NCBI RefSeq assembly: GCF_008001035.1
Contig: NZ_CP042856.1
Coordinates: forward strand, 868,001-932,000
Length of the DNA stretch: 64,000 nucleotides
Direction: 5' to 3'
Origin: Salinibacterium sp. dk2585
GTDB lineage: Bacteria; Actinomycetota; Actinomycetes; Actinomycetales; Microbacteriaceae
In this document: positions 18,561-26,939 of the stretch, in pieces
Numbering within the stretch: position 1 is the first letter of the stretch
Layout: the number at the start of each line of letters is the position of its first letter
Position numbers and translations under genes: made by a program
Notes under the pieces: generated by a model
What the model was told of the DNA's origin: nothing
Seen by the model: only the letters and a program-made list of their open reading frames with translations
Databases searched by the model: none

Positions 18561-19943
18561 CTATCGCCGCACGGGCATCCAGCGCACCGGCCCGTCCGCG
18601 CTGACGTGCACGCGCCGCGTTGCGAAGGCAAGGTACGCGAGCAGGAACCACCCGTACTCGAGCAGGAGACGGCTCTCGACGAGGCTCTGCACGAGCAGGG
18701 CCGTGAGCAGCAGGATCGGCAGGAGCGAGAGCGTGCGGTCGCCGCGGTGGGTCGCGGATGCGCCGTCGAGCGCGATGAACCAGGTGCGCGTCGCGACCGA
18801 CAGCACCAGCGCGCCGAAGACGATGAGCCCGATGATGCCGAGCTGCAGCCAGACATCGAGCCAGGCGTTGTGGGCGTGGAGCTGTTCCGTGTCATTGCGG
18901 ACGACGAGCCCGTCGAAGGGCTCAACCCACGGTACCCAGTAGCTGACCCAGCCCCAACCTGCGACGGGGCGCTCCGAGGCGAGGTCGGTGACGATGCGCC
19001 AGTTGTCGAGGCGGCCGGTGAGGTCGGCGCTCTTGCCGAGCAGGCCGAGCAGGCTGTCGCGGGAGAGGATCGCCACGGTCACGATCGCTCCGGCGACGAG
19101 GAACGCGGCGGTGCCCGCCGCGAGGCGCGGCAGTCCCGAGGGGATGCGCTGCATGAGGCGCACGAGCGCGAGCACGAGTAGGCATGCCACGATCGCGACC
19201 GTGATGGTGGCGGATGCCGTCAGCACGACGGTCACGGCGGCGACGATGAACCACACTGCCGTGTCGAGGCTGCGACGCTTGGGCGTGGTGGCGTCGGCAG
19301 CACGGGGATCCGCGTAGGTGGTGATGTCGCGGTCGACGAACCAGCCGATGCCGAAGACGATCAGCCCGAGTAGGGCGATGAAGCCGAGCGTGCTGGAGTT
19401 GCCGACTATCCCCTGGATCGGCCCGCCCGTGAAGAGTTCGGCACGCGACCACGCGTACATGATCGGCACCTCGCCGACCTTCCAGTCGGTGAAGAAGGGG
19501 AAGACGGGCTGCCGCACGAAGATCGCGACGATGAGCTCGAAGAGGAGCGAGAGGGCAAGGATGGCGGAGATCGCCCTGCGCAGCACTCGAAGGAAGGCTC
19601 GCCAGTCGAGCGTCAGCGCGAGCAGTCCCGCGCCCGCCGTCGTGACCCACTGGGCGAGCGCGCCGAGGGCTGTCCACTGCGGGTACGCCGACCAAGCGAT
19701 CGAGGCGGTCGCGAGCACGAGGAACGCGAGGAGGGGGTAGGGGAAGCTGTCCGGACGAATGTCCTTCCAACGGCGCACGAGCATGACGCCGCCGATGACG
19801 CCGAGCGCGGCGATGAGGATGCCCCAGCCGAGCCAGCTGACCGAGTTGCGCCAGGCGTCGCCGGCGAGAAGGGTGAAGAGCACGAGCGCGGCGTATGCCT
19901 CGACGCCGCGCTGGGGCGAGGGGACGGTGCGGGGCATGATCAT
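18561..19943 (-). CDS. O-antigen ligase/polymerase-like membrane protein (copy 2)
   Basis: 460 aa, about 11-12 membrane helices. QGIVGNSSTLGFIALLG and a long external loop with RPVAGWGWVSYWVPW are equivalent to the RNQ..G and HP..G.G motifs of copy 1 at 16146, and the end of the loop carries LHAHNAWLDVWLQLG, the Wzy_C histidine-rich signature. The Arg-Asn of the first motif is Gly-Asn here, so it belongs to a divergent branch. Probably a surface-polymer polymerase or ligase. ATG 19943 is preceded closely by AGGA; a second ATG two codons later is equally possible. Confidence 0.75.
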   Translation of the reverse strand: MIMPRTVPSPQRGVEAYAALVLFTLLAGDAWRNSVSWLGWGILIAALGVIGGVMLVRRWKDIRPDSFPYPLLAFLVLATASIAWSAYPQWTALGALAQWVTTAGAGLLALTLDWRAFLRVLRRAISAILALSLLFELIVAIFVRQPVFPFFTDWKVGEVPIMYAWSRAELFTGGPIQGIVGNSSTLGFIALLGLIVFGIGWFVDRDITTYADPRAADATTPKRRSLDTAVWFIVAAVTVVLTASATITVAIVACLLVLALVRLMQRIPSGLPRLAAGTAAFLVAGAIVTVAILSRDSLLGLLGKSADLTGRLDNWRIVTDLASERPVAGWGWVSYWVPWVEPFDGLVVRNDTEQLHAHNAWLDVWLQLGIIGLIVFGALVLSVATRTWFIALDGASATHRGDRTLSLLPILLLTALLVQSLVESRLLLEYGWFLLAYLAFATRRVHVSADGPVRWMPVRR

Positions 19944-20058
19944 GATCCTACGCGGCGTGGGGAAGCGCCCCGTGGCTGTCGCACGGGCACGATACTTTGG
20001 TATCTCGTTTGCCTACGCCTGCGGCCTGTAGCCTCCTGCCGCGTACGTCTTTTGGAGT

Positions 20059-21201
20059 GTGCCGTTGTTCCGCATCACGAATGACCCCCGGCCCTATGCG
20101 TGGGGGTCGCGCGCGGCGATTGCCGAGCTGCGCGGTGTAGAGCCCTCGGGGGAGCCGGAGGCTGAGCTGTGGTTCGGCACGCATTCGGGGAGCCCTGCAC
20201 GCATCGTGGCGGCGGAAGGGGCGCGCGCTCCTAGGACGCTGGCCGAGGCAGTCGCTGCCGAGGGTGGCGACGGGCATCTCCCGTATCTGCTGAAGCTCCT
20301 CGCGGCGGCCAGCCCGCTCTCCTTGCAGGCGCATCCGACGGCGGAGCAGGCACAGCGGGGGTTCGAGCGCGAGGAGGCGGCGGGCATCCCTGTCGACGCC
20401 CCGCACCGCAACTACCGGGACCGTTCGCCGAAGCCCGAGGTCATCCTCGCAGTCAGCGAGCGCTTCGAGGCGCTGTGCGGTTTCCGCGAACCGGCGGAGT
20501 CGGCGGCGGCGATCCGCGAGCTCGCGGATGGTGACCCGGCGCTCGAGGACCTGGCCGCTCGCGTCGAGGGCGGCCCACTTCGTGACGTCTTCGAGTGGCT
20601 GATCACGAGGGGCGAGGGAGTCCAGGAACTCGTTGCCACGGCGCAGAGACTCGCGAAGGCCCGGGATGGTGCTGCGGCCGACACGGTACGGATGCTCGCG
20701 GCCGAGTATCCGGCAGACCCCGGTGTCGTGATCGCCCTGCTGTTGAACAGGGTCGAGTTGCGGCGAGGCGAGGCGCTCTTCTTGCCAGCCGGCAACATCC
20801 ACGCCTACCTGCATGGCATGGGCGTCGAGCTGATGACAGCGTCGGACAACGTGCTGCGCGGGGGGCTCACGCCCAAGCACGTGGACGTCGCCGAGCTGCT
20901 GAGTGTGCTGGACTTCACGCCGGGGTCGCCGCCGCGCATCGTCCCCGAGCAGATCGACGCAGGGGTGGACGCGTTTCGTCCCGAGGGGGTCGACTTCGAG
21001 CTCGTGCGGGTGCGTGGGGGAGGGACGTTCGTCGCCACCGGTGGCTCGATAGCGCTGTGCATCCGTGGGAATGCCGAATTGCGAACGGATGTCACGGAGC
21101 TGCCGCTCTCGCAGGGAGAAGCGGTCTACATCTCCCGTGGTGAGTCCGCACGGGTACAGGCCGCGCCGCACGGGGAGATCGTGGTCGCCTCGCAGCGGTG
21201 A
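20059..21201 (+). CDS. manA: Mannose-6-phosphate isomerase (type I)
   Basis: 380 aa from GTG 20059 (TTTGGAG precedes). Zinc-site motifs are visible: LSLQAHP (Gln/His), SPKPEVI (Glu) and PAGNIHAYLHG (His); the active-site Arg lies in DNVLRGGLTPKH. It interconverts fructose-6-phosphate and mannose-6-phosphate, feeding ManB and then GDP-mannose synthesis for Gmd and mannosyltransferases. It is divergent from the second ligase-like gene and sits just upstream of whiB2, as manA does in the mycobacterial whiB2 neighbourhood. A small GATAC-TTTG-GTATC dyad lies in its upstream gap. Confidence 0.93.
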   Translation: MPLFRITNDPRPYAWGSRAAIAELRGVEPSGEPEAELWFGTHSGSPARIVAAEGARAPRTLAEAVAAEGGDGHLPYLLKLLAAASPLSLQAHPTAEQAQRGFEREEAAGIPVDAPHRNYRDRSPKPEVILAVSERFEALCGFREPAESAAAIRELADGDPALEDLAARVEGGPLRDVFEWLITRGEGVQELVATAQRLAKARDGAAADTVRMLAAEYPADPGVVIALLLNRVELRRGEALFLPAGNIHAYLHGMGVELMTASDNVLRGGLTPKHVDVAELLSVLDFTPGSPPRIVPEQIDAGVDAFRPEGVDFELVRVRGGGTFVATGGSIALCIRGNAELRTDVTELPLSQGEAVYISRGESARVQAAPHGEIVVASQR

Positions 21202-21333
21202 CCGGCCGGGCCAGCGTGGCTCCCGTGCGGGCGCTCGGAATGGATGGACACGGCGCATCCGGCGACGGATCGTGACAATCCCGTGGCGCGCCGTAAACTC
21301 TCGAGGCGCACTTGAGGCTTTACGATTTGCGAC

Positions 21334-21362
21334 TTGACTCACGCGAACTACACGGGTGTAAT
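21334..21362 (+). promoter_or_regulatory. Sigma-70-like promoter of whiB2
   Basis: TTGACT at 21334-21339, a 17-base spacer and TGTAAT at 21357-21362. This is a near-consensus housekeeping promoter and predicts a leader of roughly 50 bases before the whiB2 ATG at 21418. It is the best-matching promoter I found in the window. Confidence 0.6.
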
Positions 21363-21417
21363 TACTGCAGTGCGTTTTTCGCGCACGTCGCACGCAGGGC
21401 CGAGGGGAGAGTGTGAT

Positions 21418-21744
21418 ATGGCGCCGGACCTACAGCGGAGGGGAGTCCCCGACGACTGGTTCGTAGACCCGGTCTCACTCGGGGTTCCCGGAGTGCGTCG
21501 TCCCTCGGCGGATGATGATGACAACGCGCTCGCCTGGCAGGCCGACTCGCTCTGCGCCCAGACCGACCCCGAGGCCTTCTTCCCGGAGAAGGGCGGCTCG
21601 ACCCGCGACGCCAAGAAGATCTGCACGGCGTGCGAGGTTCGCGTGCAGTGCCTCGAGTACGCGCTCGCCAACGATGAGCGCTTCGGCATCTGGGGCGGTC
21701 TCTCCGAACGCGAACGGCGCAAGCTTCGCAAGCGTGCGGTCTGA
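21418..21744 (+). CDS. whiB2: WhiB2/WhmD-type iron-sulfur regulator
   Basis: 108 aa. Four cysteines (46, 69, 72, 78) with C-x2-C-x5-C spacing bind a [4Fe-4S] cluster; FGIWGGLSERERRKLRK supplies the glycine-rich turn and basic tail. CAQTDPEAFFPEKGGSTR is almost identical to what I know of M. tuberculosis WhiB2, linked to septation and cell division. ATG 21418 with GAGGGGAGAG just upstream is preferred; an earlier in-frame start would add 28 residues inside the promoter region. Gene context (manA upstream; DUF3499 and manB downstream) matches the WhiB2 locus of other actinobacteria. Confidence 0.93.
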   Translation: MAPDLQRRGVPDDWFVDPVSLGVPGVRRPSADDDDNALAWQADSLCAQTDPEAFFPEKGGSTRDAKKICTACEVRVQCLEYALANDERFGIWGGLSERERRKLRKRAV

Positions 21745-21815
21745 CGACCTGACTCGCCCAGCCACTCCTGCGTGTCTTGACGCCGGGTTCCCGGTCAACA
21801 CGTAGTCTCGAACAG

Positions 21816-24671
21816 ATGCGCCAGAGAGTCACCGCCGTGCTAGTCGCCCGTAATGGGAGCGACACTCTCGAGCGAACCCTCTCCGCCCTCAAGGCCCAGA
21901 CTCGCGCCCCGGACGTGGTCGTCGCGGTCAACGCGGGGTCACAGGACTCGAGCGAAGCCATCCTCGCCGCCTTCGGGCCCACCAGGCTCACGGCGTTACC
22001 GCCGAAGGTGCCCATGACCTTCGGCGCGGCGGTGGGGCACGCGGTCGGCGCAGAACAGTCCGAGGATCCCGAGGCAGAGTGGCTCTGGCTCCTCGCACAC
22101 GACAGCGCGCCGCGGCCAGAGGCGCTCGAGCGTCTCCTCGCCGCAGTCGAGATCGCCCCTTCCGTTGCGGTCGCCGGCCCCAAGATCATGGACTGGTCAC
22201 GACCGGATGTCATCACCGACTTTGGCCAGTCGATGACCTCCCTCGGCGCATCCGTCTCCCTCGTGCAGGGCGAGCTCGACCAGGCACAGCATGATGTATC
22301 GGAGGACGTGCTGGGTGTCGCCGCGACCGGCATGCTCGTGCGTCGCAGCGTCTTCGAACAGCTAGGCGGCTTCGACCCGGGACTCCCGGGCATCGATTCC
22401 GGGCTCGACCTCTGCGTGCGCGCCCGATTGGCCGGACACCGGGTCATTGTCGTGCCGGCCGCCAAGGTCTCCTCGATCGGCGTGCCCGAGGTTCTCGAGA
22501 ACGAGGAGCTCTCGCCCGCGCGGCGAGCTCGACTGGCTCGGGTCGCGCAACTGCACCGCCGGCTCGTGTACGCCCCGGCTCCTGCGGTACCGCTCCACTG
22601 GCTGAGCCTGCTTCCCCTCGCGCTGCTGCGCAGCTTCTGGCACCTGCTCGCCAAGCGGCCGGGGCGCATCCCCGGGGAGTTTGCGGCCGCGTTCGCGGCG
22701 GCGTTCGACGGGAGGGTCGCGGGTGCTCGTCGCAACCTCGCACGCGGCAAGCGACTCGGATGGTCGGCGATCGCCCCGCTCCGCGTGACCGTGGCCGAGG
22801 TGCGCGAACGCCGCGGGCAGGCGCGCGAGGCCTTCTCGTCGTCGGGCGTCACCGTCGACGATCCCCGCATCGGCTATCTCGGCGGGGGAGGCCTCTGGGT
22901 GGCCGTGTTCGCGACCATCGCGGGCGTCATCATGTTCATGCCGCTCCTCGGTGCCCAGGCCGTCATGGGTGGCGGACTCCTGCCGCTCAGCCCGACCATC
23001 GGCGAGCTCTGGTCGAACGTGGGAGTGGGCTGGCGCGAGATCGGCACGGGCTTCTTCGGTCCGGCTGACCCCTTCGCTGCCGTGCTCGCGGTGATCGGGT
23101 CCCTCACCTTCTGGAACCCGTCCCTCAGCATCCTTGCGCTCCATGTGCTGGCGCTTCCCCTCGCCTCCGCGACGGCCTGGTTCGCCGCGCGACGTCTCAC
23201 ACGCTCGCCGTGGATTCCCCTCATCGCCTCCGTGCTGTGGGCGGTCGCGCCGCCATTCGTCGCGTCGCTCATGAGTGGCCACCTCGGCGCCGTGATCTCC
23301 CACATCCTGCTGCCCTGGTTCGTGCTTGCACTGCTCAAGGGAGCGCGCTCGATCTCGGCCTCAGCTGGCGCGACGCTGCTCTTTGCCGTCATCGCCGCGT
23401 GTACCCCCGTGCTGGCCCCGAGTCTCGTGGTCGGCTGGATCGCCTGGATGGTGGTCAACCCCCGCAGCATCCCGCGGCTCATCGGCGTGCCGGTGCTCGC
23501 GGTCGTGCTCTTTGCGCCGCTCGCGATCGAGCAGTTCCTGCGCGGCACGCCGCTGGCCCTGCTCGCCGACCCCGGTGCTCCGACGATCGCCGGCGCGACC
23601 TCCGGCTGGCACCTGGCCCTCCTCAGCCCGAGTGAGGGACTCGGCGGCTGGGTCGACGCGATGTCCAGGCTCTCGCTTTCCGGCCCGGCGGCCCACATCC
23701 TTGTCGCCGTCCTCCTGGCACCCATCGCGGTGCTCGCGCTGCTCTCGCTCATGCTGCCCGGAACACGCCGTTCGGTACCCGCCCTCGCGGTCGCGCTCCT
23801 CGGCCTCGTCACGGCCGTCGCGGGGTCTCGCGTCATGGTCACCGGTCTCGGCGACACCGCCGTGCCGATCTGGCCGGGCAGCGGGCTGTCCCTCTTCTGG
23901 CTGGGCCTGCTCGGTGCCGTGGTGGTGGCACTCGAGGGGCTGGCGGCGGCCGACCGCAGGGGGCGCCTCGCGGGGGTCGCCGGGGTCGTGGCATCCGTCG
24001 CCGTGCTTGCCGTGGCGATGCCGCAGCTGCTCGCGGTGCATCTCGGCACCGCCCACATCCACGCGAGCGACGGCCGCCTCGTGCCCGCGGTTGTCGACGC
24101 CGAGGCGCGAACGTCCCCCCAGATTGGCACGCTCGTGCTGACGCCAACGGCCGAGGGAGCCCTGCTGGCGAAACTCCAGCGCGGCACGGGCGCGACACTC
24201 GACTCGCAGTCGACACTCGCATCCACGGCGCAGGAGCTTACGAGCGACGAGGAGACCCTCGCCGAGCTCGCGGGCAACCTTGCCTCCCGCGGCGACTACG
24301 AGCCCCAGGCCGACTTCGAGCGCCTCTTCATCGGCTTCGTCGTGCTCGCCGAGGGTGAGTCGAGCGAGCACGCGGCCACGGCGGTCGCGCAGCGCACGAG
24401 TGATTCCCTCGACGGACGAGCGGATGTCACGGCGGTCGGCCAGACCGATGTGGGCCTGCTCTGGCGAGTCACCGAACGGCCCTCCGCCGAGCCGGAGGCA
24501 CGCGTCGGCAACCTCGACAGCTTCGAGGGACGCCTCGTGCTCGGCGTGCAGGGCGGCGTCGCGCTCGTCGTGCTGCTGCTCGCGGTACCGACGAGGCGAC
24601 AGGCGAAGCCCAGGATGCAGACGCTCGACGAGGGCCCGGCCACGACCTTCGATGAGGATCTCGATGACTGA
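21816..24671 (+). CDS. GT2 glycosyltransferase fused to a multi-spanning membrane domain
   Basis: 951 aa from ATG 21816 (MRQRVTAVLVARNG). Residues 1-250 are GT2-like: NAGSQDSSEAIL, LLAHDSAPRPEALE (acidic metal site altered to HDS) and FDPGLPGIDSGLDLCVRARLAG. Roughly residues 355-800 contain about 12 membrane helices, and a soluble outer domain precedes a last helix near the C-terminus. The layout suggests synthesis and handling of a polymer at the membrane. Its last 8 bases overlap the DUF5719 gene, implying a joint role. Substrate unknown. Confidence 0.8.
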   Translation: MRQRVTAVLVARNGSDTLERTLSALKAQTRAPDVVVAVNAGSQDSSEAILAAFGPTRLTALPPKVPMTFGAAVGHAVGAEQSEDPEAEWLWLLAHDSAPRPEALERLLAAVEIAPSVAVAGPKIMDWSRPDVITDFGQSMTSLGASVSLVQGELDQAQHDVSEDVLGVAATGMLVRRSVFEQLGGFDPGLPGIDSGLDLCVRARLAGHRVIVVPAAKVSSIGVPEVLENEELSPARRARLARVAQLHRRLVYAPAPAVPLHWLSLLPLALLRSFWHLLAKRPGRIPGEFAAAFAAAFDGRVAGARRNLARGKRLGWSAIAPLRVTVAEVRERRGQAREAFSSSGVTVDDPRIGYLGGGGLWVAVFATIAGVIMFMPLLGAQAVMGGGLLPLSPTIGELWSNVGVGWREIGTGFFGPADPFAAVLAVIGSLTFWNPSLSILALHVLALPLASATAWFAARRLTRSPWIPLIASVLWAVAPPFVASLMSGHLGAVISHILLPWFVLALLKGARSISASAGATLLFAVIAACTPVLAPSLVVGWIAWMVVNPRSIPRLIGVPVLAVVLFAPLAIEQFLRGTPLALLADPGAPTIAGATSGWHLALLSPSEGLGGWVDAMSRLSLSGPAAHILVAVLLAPIAVLALLSLMLPGTRRSVPALAVALLGLVTAVAGSRVMVTGLGDTAVPIWPGSGLSLFWLGLLGAVVVALEGLAAADRRGRLAGVAGVVASVAVLAVAMPQLLAVHLGTAHIHASDGRLVPAVVDAEARTSPQIGTLVLTPTAEGALLAKLQRGTGATLDSQSTLASTAQELTSDEETLAELAGNLASRGDYEPQADFERLFIGFVVLAEGESSEHAATAVAQRTSDSLDGRADVTAVGQTDVGLLWRVTERPSAEPEARVGNLDSFEGRLVLGVQGGVALVVLLLAVPTRRQAKPRMQTLDEGPATTFDEDLDD

Positions 24672-26247
24672 GCGACACGACGAGACGACACCGGGCACGG
24701 GCGCTGACGACAGCGGCGACATCGACCTCAGCGCAAGCCCACGGGGCGACTGGCGGATGCCCGTGCACGAGGACCTCGACGAGCCGACTCCGACGGCGCC
24801 CACTCCGCGCGCGCCTCGCACGGTCAAGGGTGCCGCGATCGCCTCGGCACGCATCGCGACGGGCGTCATCGGCATCGCTGCGGCCGCCGTCGTGCTCACC
24901 GCGACCGTCGCGCTGCCCCTCCCCGCCCTCACGGCGGAGCCACGTTCGATCGTCGTCACCCCTGTCGCGGCCCATCAGGAGCGGGTCTGCGCCGGCCCCC
25001 TGCTGCGTCTCGGTGACGACACGGGCGCCCAGGCGACTACGGCGTCGGCGCTCGGCGAGCCCGTCGTCACGAGTGGCACCACGGGAGGCGACGCCGAGGA
25101 ACTCTTCTCGCGGGATGCGCTCGGCCAGGGTGCCGGGTCAAGCATCGTTTCGCTCGAGACGGGCGAAGGCGAGCAGGAGCTCCTCGCCGCGAGCCAGTCC
25201 CAGTCCGTCGAGCGCGGCGACTTCGTGGGTGCGGCGGCCGCCGAATGCATCGAGCCGAGCGATGACATCTGGCTCGTCGGCGGCGCGACGACGACGGGCC
25301 GCACGACCCTGCTCACGATCGTCAACCCCGGCGAGGTGGCGGCGACCGTCGAGATCACGGTCCACTCGGACGCCGGTATCGTGACGGCTCCCGGCACCGC
25401 CGGTATCGCGATTGCGCCGGGGGAGCACCGCGTCTATTCGCTCGCGGGCCTCACGCCCGGGCTGTCCTCTCCTGTCGTGCGAGTGCAGAGTGAGGGCGCG
25501 CTGGTGTCGGCCAGCCTGCAGCAGTCCACCGTGCGCACCCTTGAGCCGGGCGGACTCGACTTCATCACCGCCTCGGCGGCGCCGTCCACCGAACTCGCAA
25601 TCCCGGGCATCGTGTTCCCCGACCATGAGGAACTCGAGGAAGCCATCGCGGGCGAGGACTACCTCGATCTCAATGCCGCCCTGCGGATGTTCGTGCCGGG
25701 CGACGAACAGGCGCACGCCGTCGTGACGATGGTTCCGGTCGGCAAGGACGGCGCTGCGAGCAAGGAGGATCCGGTCGACGTGACCGTGACCCTTGACCCC
25801 GGACGAGTCACCGAGCTTCCCATGAGCGAGTTCGAGGCGGGCCGCTTCATCGCAGTCATCACCTCCGACGTGCCGCTTGTGGCGGGCGTGCGCGTTGCGA
25901 CGGTGGACGAGGACGGTGCGAACGACTTCTCTTGGCTGTCCAGTGTCGAGGGCCTCGAGGAACGGGCCTTGGTTGCGGTCGCTCGCGGCCTCAACCCCGT
26001 CATGAGCCTCTACAACCCGAGCGACGAGGAGGCGGAGGTGCTGCTGACGCGGGGTGACAACGAGCGCACCATCACGATCGCTGCGCGGTCAGCAACGTCA
26101 GTGCCGGTCGCCCAGCAGGCGACCTACACGCTCGAAGGATTCGAGGAGCTGCAGGTCGGCATCGACTACAGCGGTTCCGGCACGATCACGGCGCAGACGG
26201 TGAGCCCGAGGGCTCCCGGGTCGACACCCATCGTCGTCTACCCCTGA
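24664..26247 (+). CDS. DUF5719 family membrane-anchored extracellular protein
   Basis: 527 aa from ATG 24664, within the 3' end of the GT2-membrane gene. An acidic cytoplasmic segment of about 60 residues (rich in D, E, T, P) is followed by one membrane helix (ATGVIGIAAAAVVLTATVAL) and a long external part of repeated beta-rich modules, such as LLTIVNPGEVAATVEI and VMSLYNPSDEEAEVLL. Such modules suggest binding rather than catalysis. The family has no known activity that I can cite. Coupling to the GT2 gene suggests a partner in surface-polymer assembly. Confidence 0.8.
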   Translation: MTERHDETTPGTGADDSGDIDLSASPRGDWRMPVHEDLDEPTPTAPTPRAPRTVKGAAIASARIATGVIGIAAAAVVLTATVALPLPALTAEPRSIVVTPVAAHQERVCAGPLLRLGDDTGAQATTASALGEPVVTSGTTGGDAEELFSRDALGQGAGSSIVSLETGEGEQELLAASQSQSVERGDFVGAAAAECIEPSDDIWLVGGATTTGRTTLLTIVNPGEVAATVEITVHSDAGIVTAPGTAGIAIAPGEHRVYSLAGLTPGLSSPVVRVQSEGALVSASLQQSTVRTLEPGGLDFITASAAPSTELAIPGIVFPDHEELEEAIAGEDYLDLNAALRMFVPGDEQAHAVVTMVPVGKDGAASKEDPVDVTVTLDPGRVTELPMSEFEAGRFIAVITSDVPLVAGVRVATVDEDGANDFSWLSSVEGLEERALVAVARGLNPVMSLYNPSDEEAEVLLTRGDNERTITIAARSATSVPVAQQATYTLEGFEELQVGIDYSGSGTITAQTVSPRAPGSTPIVVYP

Positions 26248-26276
26248 GCCACGAGGCATCCGCCCGCCTTCGGACT

Positions 26277-26708
26277 TCAGAAGTGACGGAAGCGGTCGGG
26301 GGCGAGGTCCCACGGATCCTTGCCCAGCAGCTCCGCGACGGCACGGAACACGCAGCTCTCGATCGCCATGCGGCGGTGGGCTTCGTCGTCGCGGTGCAGC
26401 CGCGCCATCCGCTCGATCGGAAGCCGGTAGAGCACGATGCGCTGCTGCGAGGGGAAGACCGACCACCGGGCCACCGCGTCGCTCGCCTCGCCCGGCACGG
26501 AGGCCACCTCGAAGCGCGTGTGCGCGAGCTCCTCGGGCCAGAGCTCACGAAGGTAGCCGGCCGCAGATGCCACGGTCATGTCGAAGACATCGATGCGCGT
26601 GTGCAGCGGCGGCAGGTATGGGCCAGCAACGGATGACCGCATGCCGCGGCCGTGGCGATCGCGCCACCCTCCGCGCTTCGATGCGCGTGTGCTGCGGGTC
26701 CTGGCCAT
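26277..26708 (-). CDS. Zincin-like metallopeptidase-family protein lacking HExxH
   Basis: 143 aa, similar in position and pattern to the Rv3259-type protein beside whiB2 and manB in mycobacteria. The fold-typical segments PPLHTRIDVFDMTV, RIVLYRLPIERMARL and the helix ESCVFRAVAELLGKDPWDLAPD are present, but the helix that carries HExxH in active relatives here reads CVFRAVAEL, with no zinc histidines. It is therefore probably not a protease. It is the only minus-strand gene in the manA-sahH stretch. An Arg/Lys-rich N-terminus may extend beyond the true start. Confidence 0.7.
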   Translation of the reverse strand: MARTRSTRASKRGGWRDRHGRGMRSSVAGPYLPPLHTRIDVFDMTVASAAGYLRELWPEELAHTRFEVASVPGEASDAVARWSVFPSQQRIVLYRLPIERMARLHRDDEAHRRMAIESCVFRAVAELLGKDPWDLAPDRFRHF

Positions 26709-26732
26709 GACGCCAGTCTAGGCTGGTGCCAA

Positions 26733-26939
26733 ATGAATGGACGGCCCTGCAGCAAGGTCGCGTGCACGAGCGCGGCGATCTCGACGCTCACCTACGACTA
26801 TCGCGACTCGATGGCGGTGCTTGGCCCGCTCAGCCAGAAGTCGGAACCGCACACCTACGACCTCTGCGAGAAGCACTCCGAGCGGCTCTCTGCGCCACAG
26901 GGGTGGCAGGTCATCCGTCATGTAGCTTTGGGAGCATGA
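26733..26939 (+). CDS. DUF3499 small protein
   Basis: 68 aa from ATG 26733. GRPCSKVACTSAAISTLTYDY and HTYDLCEKHSERL give two or three cysteines and histidines arranged like a small zinc-binding ribbon. It resembles the Rv3258c-type protein next to manB. The stop overlaps manB by four bases (ATGA), so the two are coupled. Too short to assign a biochemical role; conserved context suggests a link with mannose activation or the cell envelope. Confidence 0.8.
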   Translation: MNGRPCSKVACTSAAISTLTYDYRDSMAVLGPLSQKSEPHTYDLCEKHSERLSAPQGWQVIRHVALGA

